Part shown: one piece after another, positions 1-7,694 of the stretch
Numbering within the stretch: the stretch's first letter is position 1
Layout of the letters: the number at the start of each line of letters is the position of its first letter
From: Flavobacterium hydatis
Lineage (GTDB): Bacteria > Bacteroidota > Bacteroidia > Flavobacteriales > Flavobacteriaceae
Reading direction: 5' to 3'
Assembly: GCF_000737695.1 (NCBI RefSeq)
Contig: NZ_JPRM01000024.1
Location: 1-64,000 of the forward strand
Length of the DNA: 64,000 bases
Position numbers and translations under genes: made by a program
The notes under the pieces: generated by a model
Database searches by the model: none
The model's input: only the letters and a program-made list of their open reading frames with translations
Told to the model about the DNA's origin: nothing

Positions 1-247
1 TTTGTGAATTTTTAATTTTATAAAAAATATTTAAAATTTTATATAATACTCATTATATCAATACATTATAAAATACAATTTAAAGTATTACATCTTATTA
101 AGATTACTGAATATTAAGAAACCGTTAACAATAAAATTAGACATGATATTTTGGTTTTTCAAAGTCTAATATAGATAGTTGTAAGTATTGAATTTGATTT
201 TTGTTTTAATGCATTAAGCAAAAATAATAATGAAATACTTTATATGG

Positions 248-282
248 TCTTTTTCAATTTTGGACAATAAAATTGAAAAAGA
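248..282. other. Perfect AT-rich hairpin in the left non-coding region
   Basis: A 14-bp perfect inverted repeat (248-261 with 269-282) closes a 7-base loop. It has no clear T-tract on the plus strand, so it may be the terminator of a gene left of the window or a 5' element of the RNA candidate that follows. The remaining sequence from 1 to 247 is very AT-rich and shows no ORF that I would support. Confidence 0.45.
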
Positions 283-290
283 ATGAAAAG

Positions 291-442
291 ATAACCTTTG
301 GCTGCGATAAAAAATCCTAAGAGCAAAAGATGGAAATAGTAGGTACAAAACCCGACGGTAAGCGGGGAAATATATAAAAAAATCTTTACCAAAAAAGAGA
401 AAGACCTGAGGAAAGATATTTTGCTGCTCTCTCCAAAGGCCT
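291..442 (+). ncRNA. Candidate structured RNA or leader upstream of the beta-helix lipoprotein
   Basis: This stretch is richer in G and C than the DNA around it and folds on inspection. CCTTTGG (295-301) pairs with CCAAAGG (433-439) to close the domain. CCCG (351-354) pairs with CGGG (363-366), and GGTAA in that loop (357-361) can pair with TTACC (386-390), which would make a pseudoknot. AGAG/CAAAA (about 320-328) can pair with TTTTG/CTCT (about 418-430). It ends about 45 bases before the start codon at 484. I cannot match it to a known riboswitch, RNase P, tmRNA or SRP consensus. It could be a leader or an independent small RNA; the call rests only on pairing. Confidence 0.3.
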
Positions 443-483
443 AGATTGTAATAGCGGCAAATATAGCAATAATTAAACTATTT

Positions 484-1785
484 ATGAAAAAATTTTTTCT
501 ATTCGCAATGGTAGCTCTAGTTGTGAGCTCTTGCCAAAATGATGATTCATCTACAGATTCTTCTTTTTCTATGAAAGCTTCTGGAGCAGATTACACAGGA
601 TATCCAGCAGCAGTTCAAACGGTAAGTGGTGCTATAACAGCCAATACTACTTGGACAAACGACAGAGTATGGGAAATTGATGGAGTTATTACTGTAAAAA
701 ATGGTGCTAAACTTACTATACAAGCAGGTACTTATATTAAAGCTAAACCACTTGCTCCTGGTGTAGCTACAGGAGTACTTGTAATTACAAAAACTGGACA
801 AATCGATGCGCAAGGAACTGCAACTGCTCCAGTAATTTTTACAAGTTATAATTTATTAGATGGTAACGCAAATACTGTAGCAGCTCCTGGTGATTTTGGA
901 GGTGTAGTTCTTTTAGGAGATGCAGAAGTTAACACTGGTTCAGTTACTAACATCGTTGAAGGATTAGATGATCAATCAAACTTTGCTGAATTCTATTACG
1001 GAGGTTCAAATAATGCTCATAGTGCAGGTGCTTTAAACTATGTACGTATCGAATTTGCAGGACGTATCTTAGATACTGATGTTGAAATTAATGGTCTTAC
1101 ACTTGCAGGAGTAGGTAGCGGAACTGTAGTAGATCACATTCAGGTATCTTATGGTAAAGATGATTCATTCGAATTCTTTGGTGGTAAAGTAAATGCTAGT
1201 CACTTAGTTTCATTTGCTCCAGATGATGATAACTTCGATTTCGACTTTGGTTACACAGGAAATATTACTAAAGCTATTGCAATTGCAGACAGTAATTCGA
1301 CTCACAGTTTAAGCGGTGGAAAACCAGATTCTAATGGTATAGAATTAGACAACAATGCAACAGGAACAGTTACAGCAATTATTACACGTCCTGTTATTTC
1401 TCAATTATCAATTATCGGAGTTAGCTCTAATACAGTAGCAGATTTATACGAAAACGCTATTCACGTACGTAGAGCAGGTAACATAAGCCTTACAGATGTT
1501 ACTGTTACAGGATACAACAGAGGTATCAACTGGGAAACTCCTTCAGTTCCAACTGGTTCTTCGTACTTAAGAATATCAATCCACGGATTTGATAACCCAT
1601 TATTGCCAGTAGGAACAACTATTACTGGTGCAGGTACAAGTACTTCTACAGCAGATCCAGCTACAAAATGGGCTCTTAGCCAACCATTCTTTAATGATGG
1701 AACGTTAAACTTTGCAGGTACTACAGGTGCATTCAAAACTGAATCTAACTGGACTGGTACTTGGACAAAGTTTGCAAATTTTTAA
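484..1785 (+). CDS. Surface or periplasmic lipoprotein with a right-handed beta-helix-like fold
   Basis: The N-terminus (MKKFFLFAMVALVVSSCQN) is a lipoprotein signal with the lipid-accepting Cys at residue 17. The rest is rich in Thr, Gly, Asn and Val in short beta-strand-like turns, the pattern of solenoid proteins in which each rung packs on the next. It resembles a Bacteroidota lipoprotein family that is often mis-named multidrug transporter in databases, but no transmembrane segment is present beyond the signal. There is no visible catalytic motif and no T9SS sorting domain, so lipid anchoring is the likely way it stays at the envelope. It is the first gene of a same-strand run with a T9SS cargo protein, another lipoprotein and an S41 protease. 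A good terminator follows, so the downstream genes need read-through or their own promoter. The substrate is unknown. Confidence 0.7.
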   Translation: MKKFFLFAMVALVVSSCQNDDSSTDSSFSMKASGADYTGYPAAVQTVSGAITANTTWTNDRVWEIDGVITVKNGAKLTIQAGTYIKAKPLAPGVATGVLVITKTGQIDAQGTATAPVIFTSYNLLDGNANTVAAPGDFGGVVLLGDAEVNTGSVTNIVEGLDDQSNFAEFYYGGSNNAHSAGALNYVRIEFAGRILDTDVEINGLTLAGVGSGTVVDHIQVSYGKDDSFEFFGGKVNASHLVSFAPDDDNFDFDFGYTGNITKAIAIADSNSTHSLSGGKPDSNGIELDNNATGTVTAIITRPVISQLSIIGVSSNTVADLYENAIHVRRAGNISLTDVTVTGYNRGINWETPSVPTGSSYLRISIHGFDNPLLPVGTTITGAGTSTSTADPATKWALSQPFFNDGTLNFAGTTGAFKTESNWTGTWTKFANF

Positions 1786-1812
1786 TTGTATTAGGTTAAC
1801 TATTAAAACTCT

Positions 1813-1843
1813 ACATGGGCAGTACTAAACTGCCCATGTTTTT
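1813..1843 (+). terminator. Rho-independent terminator after the beta-helix lipoprotein
   Basis: An 11-bp perfect stem (1813-1823 with 1829-1839) encloses a 5-base loop and runs into TTTTT. It lies only 15 bases before the next start codon, so partial termination could set the ratio of the two products. Confidence 0.75.
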
Positions 1844-1857
1844 AAAAAACTAAAAAA

Positions 1858-2709
1858 ATGAAAAAAAATCTACTTTTATTATTACTTATCATGGTTACAG
1901 GGACATCATTTGCTCAATATACAATTTGGGAAGATGATTTTGATGATGCCGATGCTTCAGACTGGACTTTATTAGACAAAGACGGAAATGGAAGTAATTG
2001 GAAAGCCAAAAAAAATTTAAAATGGGATAATGCTTTAGGTGGAGTAGATGGTACTATTGATGTTTTAGGAACTTATAATATCGATTTTGTAACTGGAGGA
2101 CAATTAGAAACTTTAGAAGATAATCTGGCTATATCTCCTGCTATAGATGTTTCCTTTTATTCTGGAAAAATTTCTTTGGTTCTAAATGCTCAACCTAGTA
2201 TTTATGATGGCAATCAGGATTTGTTCGTATATGGATCAACTTCTCCAGATCCTGCAACTTTTACACTTTTAAGTACAGTAACTTTAAACAGATCAACGGT
2301 TGAAGATCCTGAATTTAAAGATTATAAAGTAGATATTTCGCAATTTGTAGGTAAACCAGCAGTATATATTGCCTTAGGAAATAACCCTGCAGTTGGTTTT
2401 ATAGGATATGAAATTGATAAAATTTCAGTTACTGCAGAATCATTATTAGGTGTAGATGAAGCTGAGTTAAAAGCACAGGTTTGCAAATTAAAACAAAACC
2501 CAGTTCAGGAAAATTTACAATTAGAATTAGGAGAAGAATTTAAGAATGAAAAAACATCCTTAAAAATTTACAATACAAGCGGAATGTTAGTTACAGCATC
2601 ACCTTACAAAGAAGAAGGTATAGCAGTTGATAATTTATCACAAGGTGTTTATTTTCTTTTAGTAACCAATAATAACGTTTCTAAAAAATTAAAATTCATT
2701 AAAAAATAA
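1858..2709 (+). CDS. Secreted T9SS cargo protein with a choice-of-anchor-type beta-sandwich and type A sorting domain
   Basis: The signal peptide ends at the TSFAQ cleavage region. Residues about 22-195 contain an early acidic EDDFDDADASDW segment and a jelly-roll-like pattern resembling the cleaved-adhesin / choice-of-anchor J family, which often binds glycans or mediates adhesion. The last ~75 residues (from LKQNPVQENLQLEL through GVYFLLVTNNNVSKKLKFIKK, here split by other residues) are a typical por-secretion type A C-terminal domain: NP.....L......L.IYN..G, L..GVYFL, and a KK.KFIKK end. The protein should therefore cross the outer membrane by T9SS and be cell-attached or released. It is probably co-expressed with the flanking lipoproteins. 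The anchor-J assignment is less certain than the sorting domain. Confidence 0.75.
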   Translation: MKKNLLLLLLIMVTGTSFAQYTIWEDDFDDADASDWTLLDKDGNGSNWKAKKNLKWDNALGGVDGTIDVLGTYNIDFVTGGQLETLEDNLAISPAIDVSFYSGKISLVLNAQPSIYDGNQDLFVYGSTSPDPATFTLLSTVTLNRSTVEDPEFKDYKVDISQFVGKPAVYIALGNNPAVGFIGYEIDKISVTAESLLGVDEAELKAQVCKLKQNPVQENLQLELGEEFKNEKTSLKIYNTSGMLVTASPYKEEGIAVDNLSQGVYFLLVTNNNVSKKLKFIKK

Positions 2710-2769
2710 TATTAAAGAAAGTTTTCACACTTTTCAGATAAACAGAGTTTCTACAATAAAAAAACAAAT

Positions 2770-3558
2770 ATGAAGAATACAGTAACAAGAGTACTATTTT
2801 TTACGATTACAATGGCTTTTTTGGGATCTTGTGCCAATGATGAGCTAACTCCTTATTATAGCAATGAAATCAACCAACCAGGAAAAGTAGTTATAGTAGG
2901 ATATAACGCTTTGGCAGATTCTATCCAGATAACTGCAAATGGTAAACTGATTGAAATAGGGAAGGATAAAAAAACCGCCTTTGTAAAAAAAATAGAAAAA
3001 GAGTATGAATTTGTTTATTACGGAAATAGTGAGAAGACTTTAGAAATTACAAATAAAGCAACAAAGGAATTATTACACACCTATCGTTTTAACTCTAAAA
3101 TACCTATTGATACACTTTCTTTTTTTGCTAAAGAAAACATTTGGATTGATAAAATTACATCAATAAAACCAGGCGTATTAAGCAAAACGAGTAATAGTGG
3201 TTACAAATTTATTTTCCCGACCAAAAACAAATATTCTAATAGTGGATATGAAGGAAAACTCGATGGAATTATCCGTAAAATTAATGGACAGGTTCTGGGA
3301 ATTGTTGAGAATATAGATAATGATAAATTTAGTTCGTTTATAGAATTTCCTTTTAGTTCGCCACCTACAATCATAATGGAACTTGTAAAACATGGCACAA
3401 CAGAATCTTATATTACAGGAAAGAAAGTTACTGTTATGATGACCATGTCTGTAAATAAATCACGATTAATTGTACTAGATGAAAAAAAGGATGCAAACGG
3501 AGCTTTTTCAGGAGTAGATGGAACTCTAAATTTAGTTGATTATTTCACTTTTAAATAG
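2770..3558 (+). CDS. Unrecognised lipoprotein
   Basis: MKNTVTRVLFFTITMAFLGSC is a lipoprotein signal with the lipidated Cys at residue 21. I do not recognise the mature protein of about 240 residues. It looks all-beta: a short Ig-like N-terminal half (residues about 35-110, alternating hydrophobic strands) and a C-terminal half with a Gly/Ser-rich linker. No catalytic motif is visible. It sits 60 bases after the T9SS cargo gene and 41 bases before the S41 protease gene on the same strand, so the four gene products probably work together at the cell envelope. Its role could be binding or scaffolding for the secreted protein, but that is only inferred from position. Confidence 0.55.
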   Translation: MKNTVTRVLFFTITMAFLGSCANDELTPYYSNEINQPGKVVIVGYNALADSIQITANGKLIEIGKDKKTAFVKKIEKEYEFVYYGNSEKTLEITNKATKELLHTYRFNSKIPIDTLSFFAKENIWIDKITSIKPGVLSKTSNSGYKFIFPTKNKYSNSGYEGKLDGIIRKINGQVLGIVENIDNDKFSSFIEFPFSSPPTIIMELVKHGTTESYITGKKVTVMMTMSVNKSRLIVLDEKKDANGAFSGVDGTLNLVDYFTFK

Positions 3559-3599
3559 TTCTCAAATAAAACTTGCCTCTATAATCTTAAGGATAAAAT

Positions 3600-4958
3600 A
3601 TGAAACGCCCCTTTATTTTTATTACCTACTTATTTTTTTTTCTATGGTGTTTGTTTATTTCCTGTACACCAGATGATCATTCGACGCAAGTCTATACTGA
3701 AGGTACTAACGAATATATAAATGAATGGATGTACCAACAAATGAAAAAATATTATCGCTGGAACGAAACTATGCCAGCCCAAGGCGATTTGTCGGCTACT
3801 CCTAAAGAGTACTTCGCAAAACTGTTACAGAAAGATGATATTTTTTCTTATGCTTTACATCCTGCATTACCAGATACAGCACCTCAGAGCTTAAGGAGAA
3901 AATTTGGTTTTGATGTAAGTTTTGTTGAGCTTGAAGGAAAATATTATGGCGTTATATTATATGTATTAGAAGATTCTCCGGCTAAAAATAACGGTTTGCA
4001 AAGAGGAAATCTTATTACTCAGATAAACGGAACAGATTTAAATCAAGGTAATTACGATCGTATGTATAGCAATATGATAACATCAACTCAATTAAACTTA
4101 CGTATAAATTCCTACACAGCACAATCTGGTTTTTCTAAAACAAAAGATATTTCTTTATCGCAAGGGCTTACTTTTTTACAACCAATATCATATCAAATAA
4201 TTACAGATAAGAATACAAAAATAGGATATGTACAAATTCCGCATTTTGATGTTGGACAATCACAACAAATCCTGCAAATTTTTCAGGAATTAAAAAGTAA
4301 ATCTATATCCGAACTCGTTTTGGATTTAAGATATAATGGAGGAGGAGATATTGCATCGGCAACAGCGCTTAGCATTGCCACAGCTCCAAATGTTCGTGCC
4401 AATGATCTTTTTATAAAATTTGAAGGAAACAAAAATGGTGGAAATGTAGATCAATCCTTCAAACAAGCATTAGAAAGTAATGAATCTAAAATAAGTTTTG
4501 AGGCATTACAAAATGCACATCCCCAAATAAATAGAGTATATATATTGTGCGGAAATCGTACCGCATCTGCCTCAGAATTAATCATCAATAATCTGAAACC
4601 TTATATGGATGTTATTACCATAGGAGGTAAAACCTTTGGCAAAGATGTGGCAGGATTTCCTATAGAAGATAACCGAATTGCAGGAACAAAAGGTTGGGTA
4701 TTATACCCTTCGATTTATAAATTATTTAATGCCAAACACGAAGGCAATTACTCAAAAGGAATCAATCCATCGATATATTCAGATGAACTACAAGAACTTG
4801 AAGTCTTTCCTTTAGGAAACCGATCAGAAGTTTTGTTGAGTACAGCATTAGGAAGAATATCTGGAAATGTTAGTAAAAAAGAGGGTACTAAATTACGATT
4901 GTTACCTACGTCAACAATTTATACCGATATAGATCCTTTATTGCGTTTTACACCTTAA
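3600..4958 (+). CDS. S41-family (C-terminal processing) peptidase lipoprotein
   Basis: A lipoprotein signal (ending LFISC, Cys 22) is followed by an N-terminal helical region, a PDZ-like segment (residues about 115-175, including the DSPAKNNGLQRGNLI loop) and an S41 peptidase core. The motif GNRTASASE places the catalytic Ser at residue 323 and the GKTFGK motif places the general-base Lys at 348, exactly the 25-residue spacing known from CtpA-type proteases. LDLRYNGGG at about 243-251 is the conserved strand and turn before the active site. The family cleaves unfolded or tagged proteins near their C-termini. Lipidation puts it in the periplasm or on the surface, where it could process partners encoded upstream. 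Length is normal for Bacteroidota S41 lipoproteins. Confidence 0.85.
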   Translation: MKRPFIFITYLFFFLWCLFISCTPDDHSTQVYTEGTNEYINEWMYQQMKKYYRWNETMPAQGDLSATPKEYFAKLLQKDDIFSYALHPALPDTAPQSLRRKFGFDVSFVELEGKYYGVILYVLEDSPAKNNGLQRGNLITQINGTDLNQGNYDRMYSNMITSTQLNLRINSYTAQSGFSKTKDISLSQGLTFLQPISYQIITDKNTKIGYVQIPHFDVGQSQQILQIFQELKSKSISELVLDLRYNGGGDIASATALSIATAPNVRANDLFIKFEGNKNGGNVDQSFKQALESNESKISFEALQNAHPQINRVYILCGNRTASASELIINNLKPYMDVITIGGKTFGKDVAGFPIEDNRIAGTKGWVLYPSIYKLFNAKHEGNYSKGINPSIYSDELQELEVFPLGNRSEVLLSTALGRISGNVSKKEGTKLRLLPTSTIYTDIDPLLRFTP

Positions 4959-5098
4959 ATCCTAGTTTTATTTAAAAAAGTCAAACATATAAGTTATGTA
5001 AGTCCATTAAGCTAAGTGTACGAAACTTATGGTTTCTTAAATCGCTTATATGGTTTAAAAACAATTATATCGTTTATCAATATCTAGATTACCATATT

Positions 5099-5401
5099 AT
5101 GCAAGGAATAAACTCAAGAGAACATCGAATTTTGCTCACAGCATTTCATAAATTTGAATATCTGTCTAAGATGGCCAAAAATAAGATTGAAGAATCTGAA
5201 GAAAACAATACACGCAAAGCTATGGAAGAGCTTGATGCTTTGTATGATAAATTTCAGTTATTATATGCAGAACTCGAAAAATGTACTAAAGCGTATGAGT
5301 ACAAAAAGAAATCAGTACGTAGCATTATTAATAAAAGCATGCGTAAACTGGCTCCTGAGCTACAAAAAGAAAATAATCACGTACAATACGTAAAAAAGTG
5401 A
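5099..5401 (+). CDS. Small charged helical protein of unknown function
   Basis: This 100-residue protein has no signal peptide and no recognised domain. It is highly charged and predicted by eye to be nearly all helical, with heptad-like spacing from about residue 30 to 85 (KNKIEESEENNTRKAMEELD region), so a coiled coil or helical bundle is plausible. It starts 140 bases after the S41 gene and its stop lies only 5 bases from the stop of the convergent gene at 5407-6003. No clear promoter or Shine-Dalgarno sequence was found, which is usual here. It could be a cytoplasmic adaptor or DNA-associated protein; function is unknown. Confidence 0.5.
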   Translation: MQGINSREHRILLTAFHKFEYLSKMAKNKIEESEENNTRKAMEELDALYDKFQLLYAELEKCTKAYEYKKKSVRSIINKSMRKLAPELQKENNHVQYVKK

Positions 5402-5406
5402 TGATT

Positions 5407-6003
5407 TTATTCTTTAACTAATACAATTGTAGCTTTATAACCCGTACCCACATTCCATTGGCTGGATTCAATAACAGCTCCTTTATCATCATAAACCTGA
5501 AATTCGGCTGTATTAGGCGAAGCAAAACCTTCGTTTAATGCTTCAAAATCTATTTTGTTAATCCCTTGAACTAGTTCTATTTTAAATTCTTGAAAATCTC
5601 CATTTAAACTCACTTCGGGTACAACAACTTTATCGTTTAAATATACTTTTATTTTATCGCCATCTACAAAAGCAGCATCGCGATAACGAATTGTAGATGT
5701 AATAGATTTTGTTTTAAAACTCCCTAAATATTGATTTCTTCTATAAAAGATGCCTTCTACATTAGCTTCTTTTTTGTATAAATTGGGGTCTTTAAAAAGT
5801 TCCTCTGGATTAATTTGTAAAGGATCAGGTTTTTCTACAATTACAGGTGGTTCAACTTTTGGTGTAACTTCTTTTGGAGGAATAACTTCTTTAATTTTCG
5901 AATCTTTTGGAGGAATCGGTTTAAATTTACCGTTAAGTTCGTCTTGAGCGTATCCTTGCAAAGAAACGCCGATTATAATTATTAAAAACAATATCCTTTT
6001 CAT
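5407..6003 (-). CDS. Secreted periplasmic protein with a Pro/Lys/Glu-rich linker, unknown function
   Basis: A signal peptide (MKRILFLIIIIGVSLQGYAQ) is followed by a low-complexity Pro/Lys/Glu/Val region (about residues 25-62), then a globular beta-rich domain of about 130 residues. That domain contains the KVYLNDKVVVPEVSLNG segment and a later INKIDFEALNEG segment that look like Ig- or jelly-roll strands. A Pro-rich spacer after the signal is typical of proteins that reach across the periplasm. It is monocistronic, convergent with the 100-residue gene, and separated by about 235 bases from the kinase gene, which points the other way. I do not recognise the family. Confidence 0.55.
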   Translation of the reverse strand: MKRILFLIIIIGVSLQGYAQDELNGKFKPIPPKDSKIKEVIPPKEVTPKVEPPVIVEKPDPLQINPEELFKDPNLYKKEANVEGIFYRRNQYLGSFKTKSITSTIRYRDAAFVDGDKIKVYLNDKVVVPEVSLNGDFQEFKIELVQGINKIDFEALNEGFASPNTAEFQVYDDKGAVIESSQWNVGTGYKATIVLVKE

Positions 6004-6203
6004 GATTTATAGTATTAAATTAATCTCATTAACTCTTACTTAAAACAAACATTTAATTATAATATTTATTGCATTTACAAAAAATTAATTATCACAAAAC
6101 TCTGAGAATTATTCTTTGCGTTTTAATATATTATTCATTTACTTTTTTATAAAAAAGGCAACGACTTCACATTAAAATCACATCTGATTATTACCTTAAT
6201 TTG

Positions 6204-6211
6204 TATATTTG
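6204..6211 (+). promoter_or_regulatory. Putative -7 element (TATATTTG) for the sensor kinase
   Basis: TATATTTG fits the Bacteroidota -7 consensus TAnnTTTG and lies 29 bases before the start codon at 6241. No clear TTTG-type -33 element is seen at the usual distance. Confidence 0.4.
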
Positions 6212-6240
6212 ACCGCAGTTTTTAATAAAGTAAATCTACA

Positions 6241-7647
6241 ATGCTCCAAATTTTAATGCTAGATCCAAAAACCGTTTTCCAACTTTATTTTTGGGCAAAC
6301 TTATTTATTTGCATTCTCATTTTTAGTTATTCCTTTTCTTACGCTACCAGCGAGAACAGAAAAATATTAAAAACTTTTGGCTACGGAAAACTATTACTTA
6401 CCATCGGGTGGGTACTGATTGCTTTAAGAGGCGTTGTCCCAGATTTAATCTCCATAAATATTGCAAACACGCTTATATTTTCTGGTTGTTGCTACGAAAC
6501 TATAGCAATGTTATCAATGCTTAATGCCAAATCCAAAAAGCGTTATCAGTTACAAATGATAATTACAATTGCTGCAATAATTGTTTTTAACATAGCAGTA
6601 TTACTATTAGACAGCAACATAAACAATCGTATTTTAATTATATCTATCGGGATATTTGCTATTTATTTGCCGCCAACAATTAGATATTTTACCGAAAAAG
6701 GACATACTTTTTTCAGAACCTTTTATGTGCTTTGCTACGCTGGTTTTGAAATTTTAGTTGTTATGCGTGCCATTTATAATTACCATAATCCGCAAACGGC
6801 TTTCTTTTCTCATAGTATTTTTGACAGTTTGTATAGCATTAGTTTATTCTTGCTAACACTTATCGGAACAGTTGGTTTTTTATTATTAGTAAAAGAAAAA
6901 CAGGATCTTAAAATTCAAAAACTTTTAAAAGACAAGAACCAATTTTTTTCTATCATAGCCCATGATTTAAGAGGACCATTGGGATCATCAGTCAGACTTT
7001 CGAATATATTGACTAAAAATATTGAAGAATACAGCCAAGACGAAATCAAGGAAATTATAGAAATGCTGCATCAATCAAATAAAAACAGTTATAAACTATT
7101 AGAAAATCTCTTAGACTGGTCGCAAGTACAAACAGGAATGATTGAATACAGTCCTGAAAAAATTGCACTAAATACTTTAATTATAGATAATGTAAAACTG
7201 AATAAAAATTTAGCATTAAACAAAAACATAACACTTTCTTTTGAATCTACTGAACTTATTGAAGTCGAAGCAGACAAAAATATGATAGATACTATCGTAC
7301 GTAACTTGCTAACTAATGCAATTAAATTTACGAAAAAACACGGAGAAATTATCGTAAAGATTCAAAAAATAAACAAAAAAGCCGAAATATCTATCGCTGA
7401 CAACGGTATTGGAATCCCTGATAACATTAAAGAAAAGTTATTTAAAATTAACGAAAATGTAACTCAAAAAGGTACAGATAACGAAACAGGAAGCGGGCTA
7501 GGACTCTTGCTTTGCAGCGAATTTATAAAAATGCATCAAGGTGAAATTTGGACTGAAAGTGAGACAGGAAAGGGGAGTACTTTTAAATTTACTTTGCCAT
7601 TAATTGAAGCAAAATTAAACCATAATTTAGTATTAAATCCTGCTTAA
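6241..7647 (+). CDS. Membrane sensor histidine kinase, orphan
   Basis: Residues 10 to about 220 form seven hydrophobic segments with little periplasmic sequence, a 7TM-type sensor module. After a short linker, FFSIIAHDLRGPLG is the H-box with phosphoacceptor His 241. The ATP-binding domain follows: N-box around residue 355 (DTIVRNLLTNAIKFT), G1-box DNGIGIPDN, and a GSGLGLLLC G2-box near residue 420. The protein ends just after the kinase domain, so it is not a hybrid kinase. There is no response regulator beside it, so the partner is encoded elsewhere. It is convergent with the pilus-type operon, whose last gene ends 48 bases away. The sensed signal is unknown. Confidence 0.85.
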   Translation: MLQILMLDPKTVFQLYFWANLFICILIFSYSFSYATSENRKILKTFGYGKLLLTIGWVLIALRGVVPDLISINIANTLIFSGCCYETIAMLSMLNAKSKKRYQLQMIITIAAIIVFNIAVLLLDSNINNRILIISIGIFAIYLPPTIRYFTEKGHTFFRTFYVLCYAGFEILVVMRAIYNYHNPQTAFFSHSIFDSLYSISLFLLTLIGTVGFLLLVKEKQDLKIQKLLKDKNQFFSIIAHDLRGPLGSSVRLSNILTKNIEEYSQDEIKEIIEMLHQSNKNSYKLLENLLDWSQVQTGMIEYSPEKIALNTLIIDNVKLNKNLALNKNITLSFESTELIEVEADKNMIDTIVRNLLTNAIKFTKKHGEIIVKIQKINKKAEISIADNGIGIPDNIKEKLFKINENVTQKGTDNETGSGLGLLLCSEFIKMHQGEIWTESETGKGSTFKFTLPLIEAKLNHNLVLNPA

Positions 7648-7694
7648 GTAAGCCGAAAGATTTTCTATTATCCTACAAAATACAAACAAACTTA

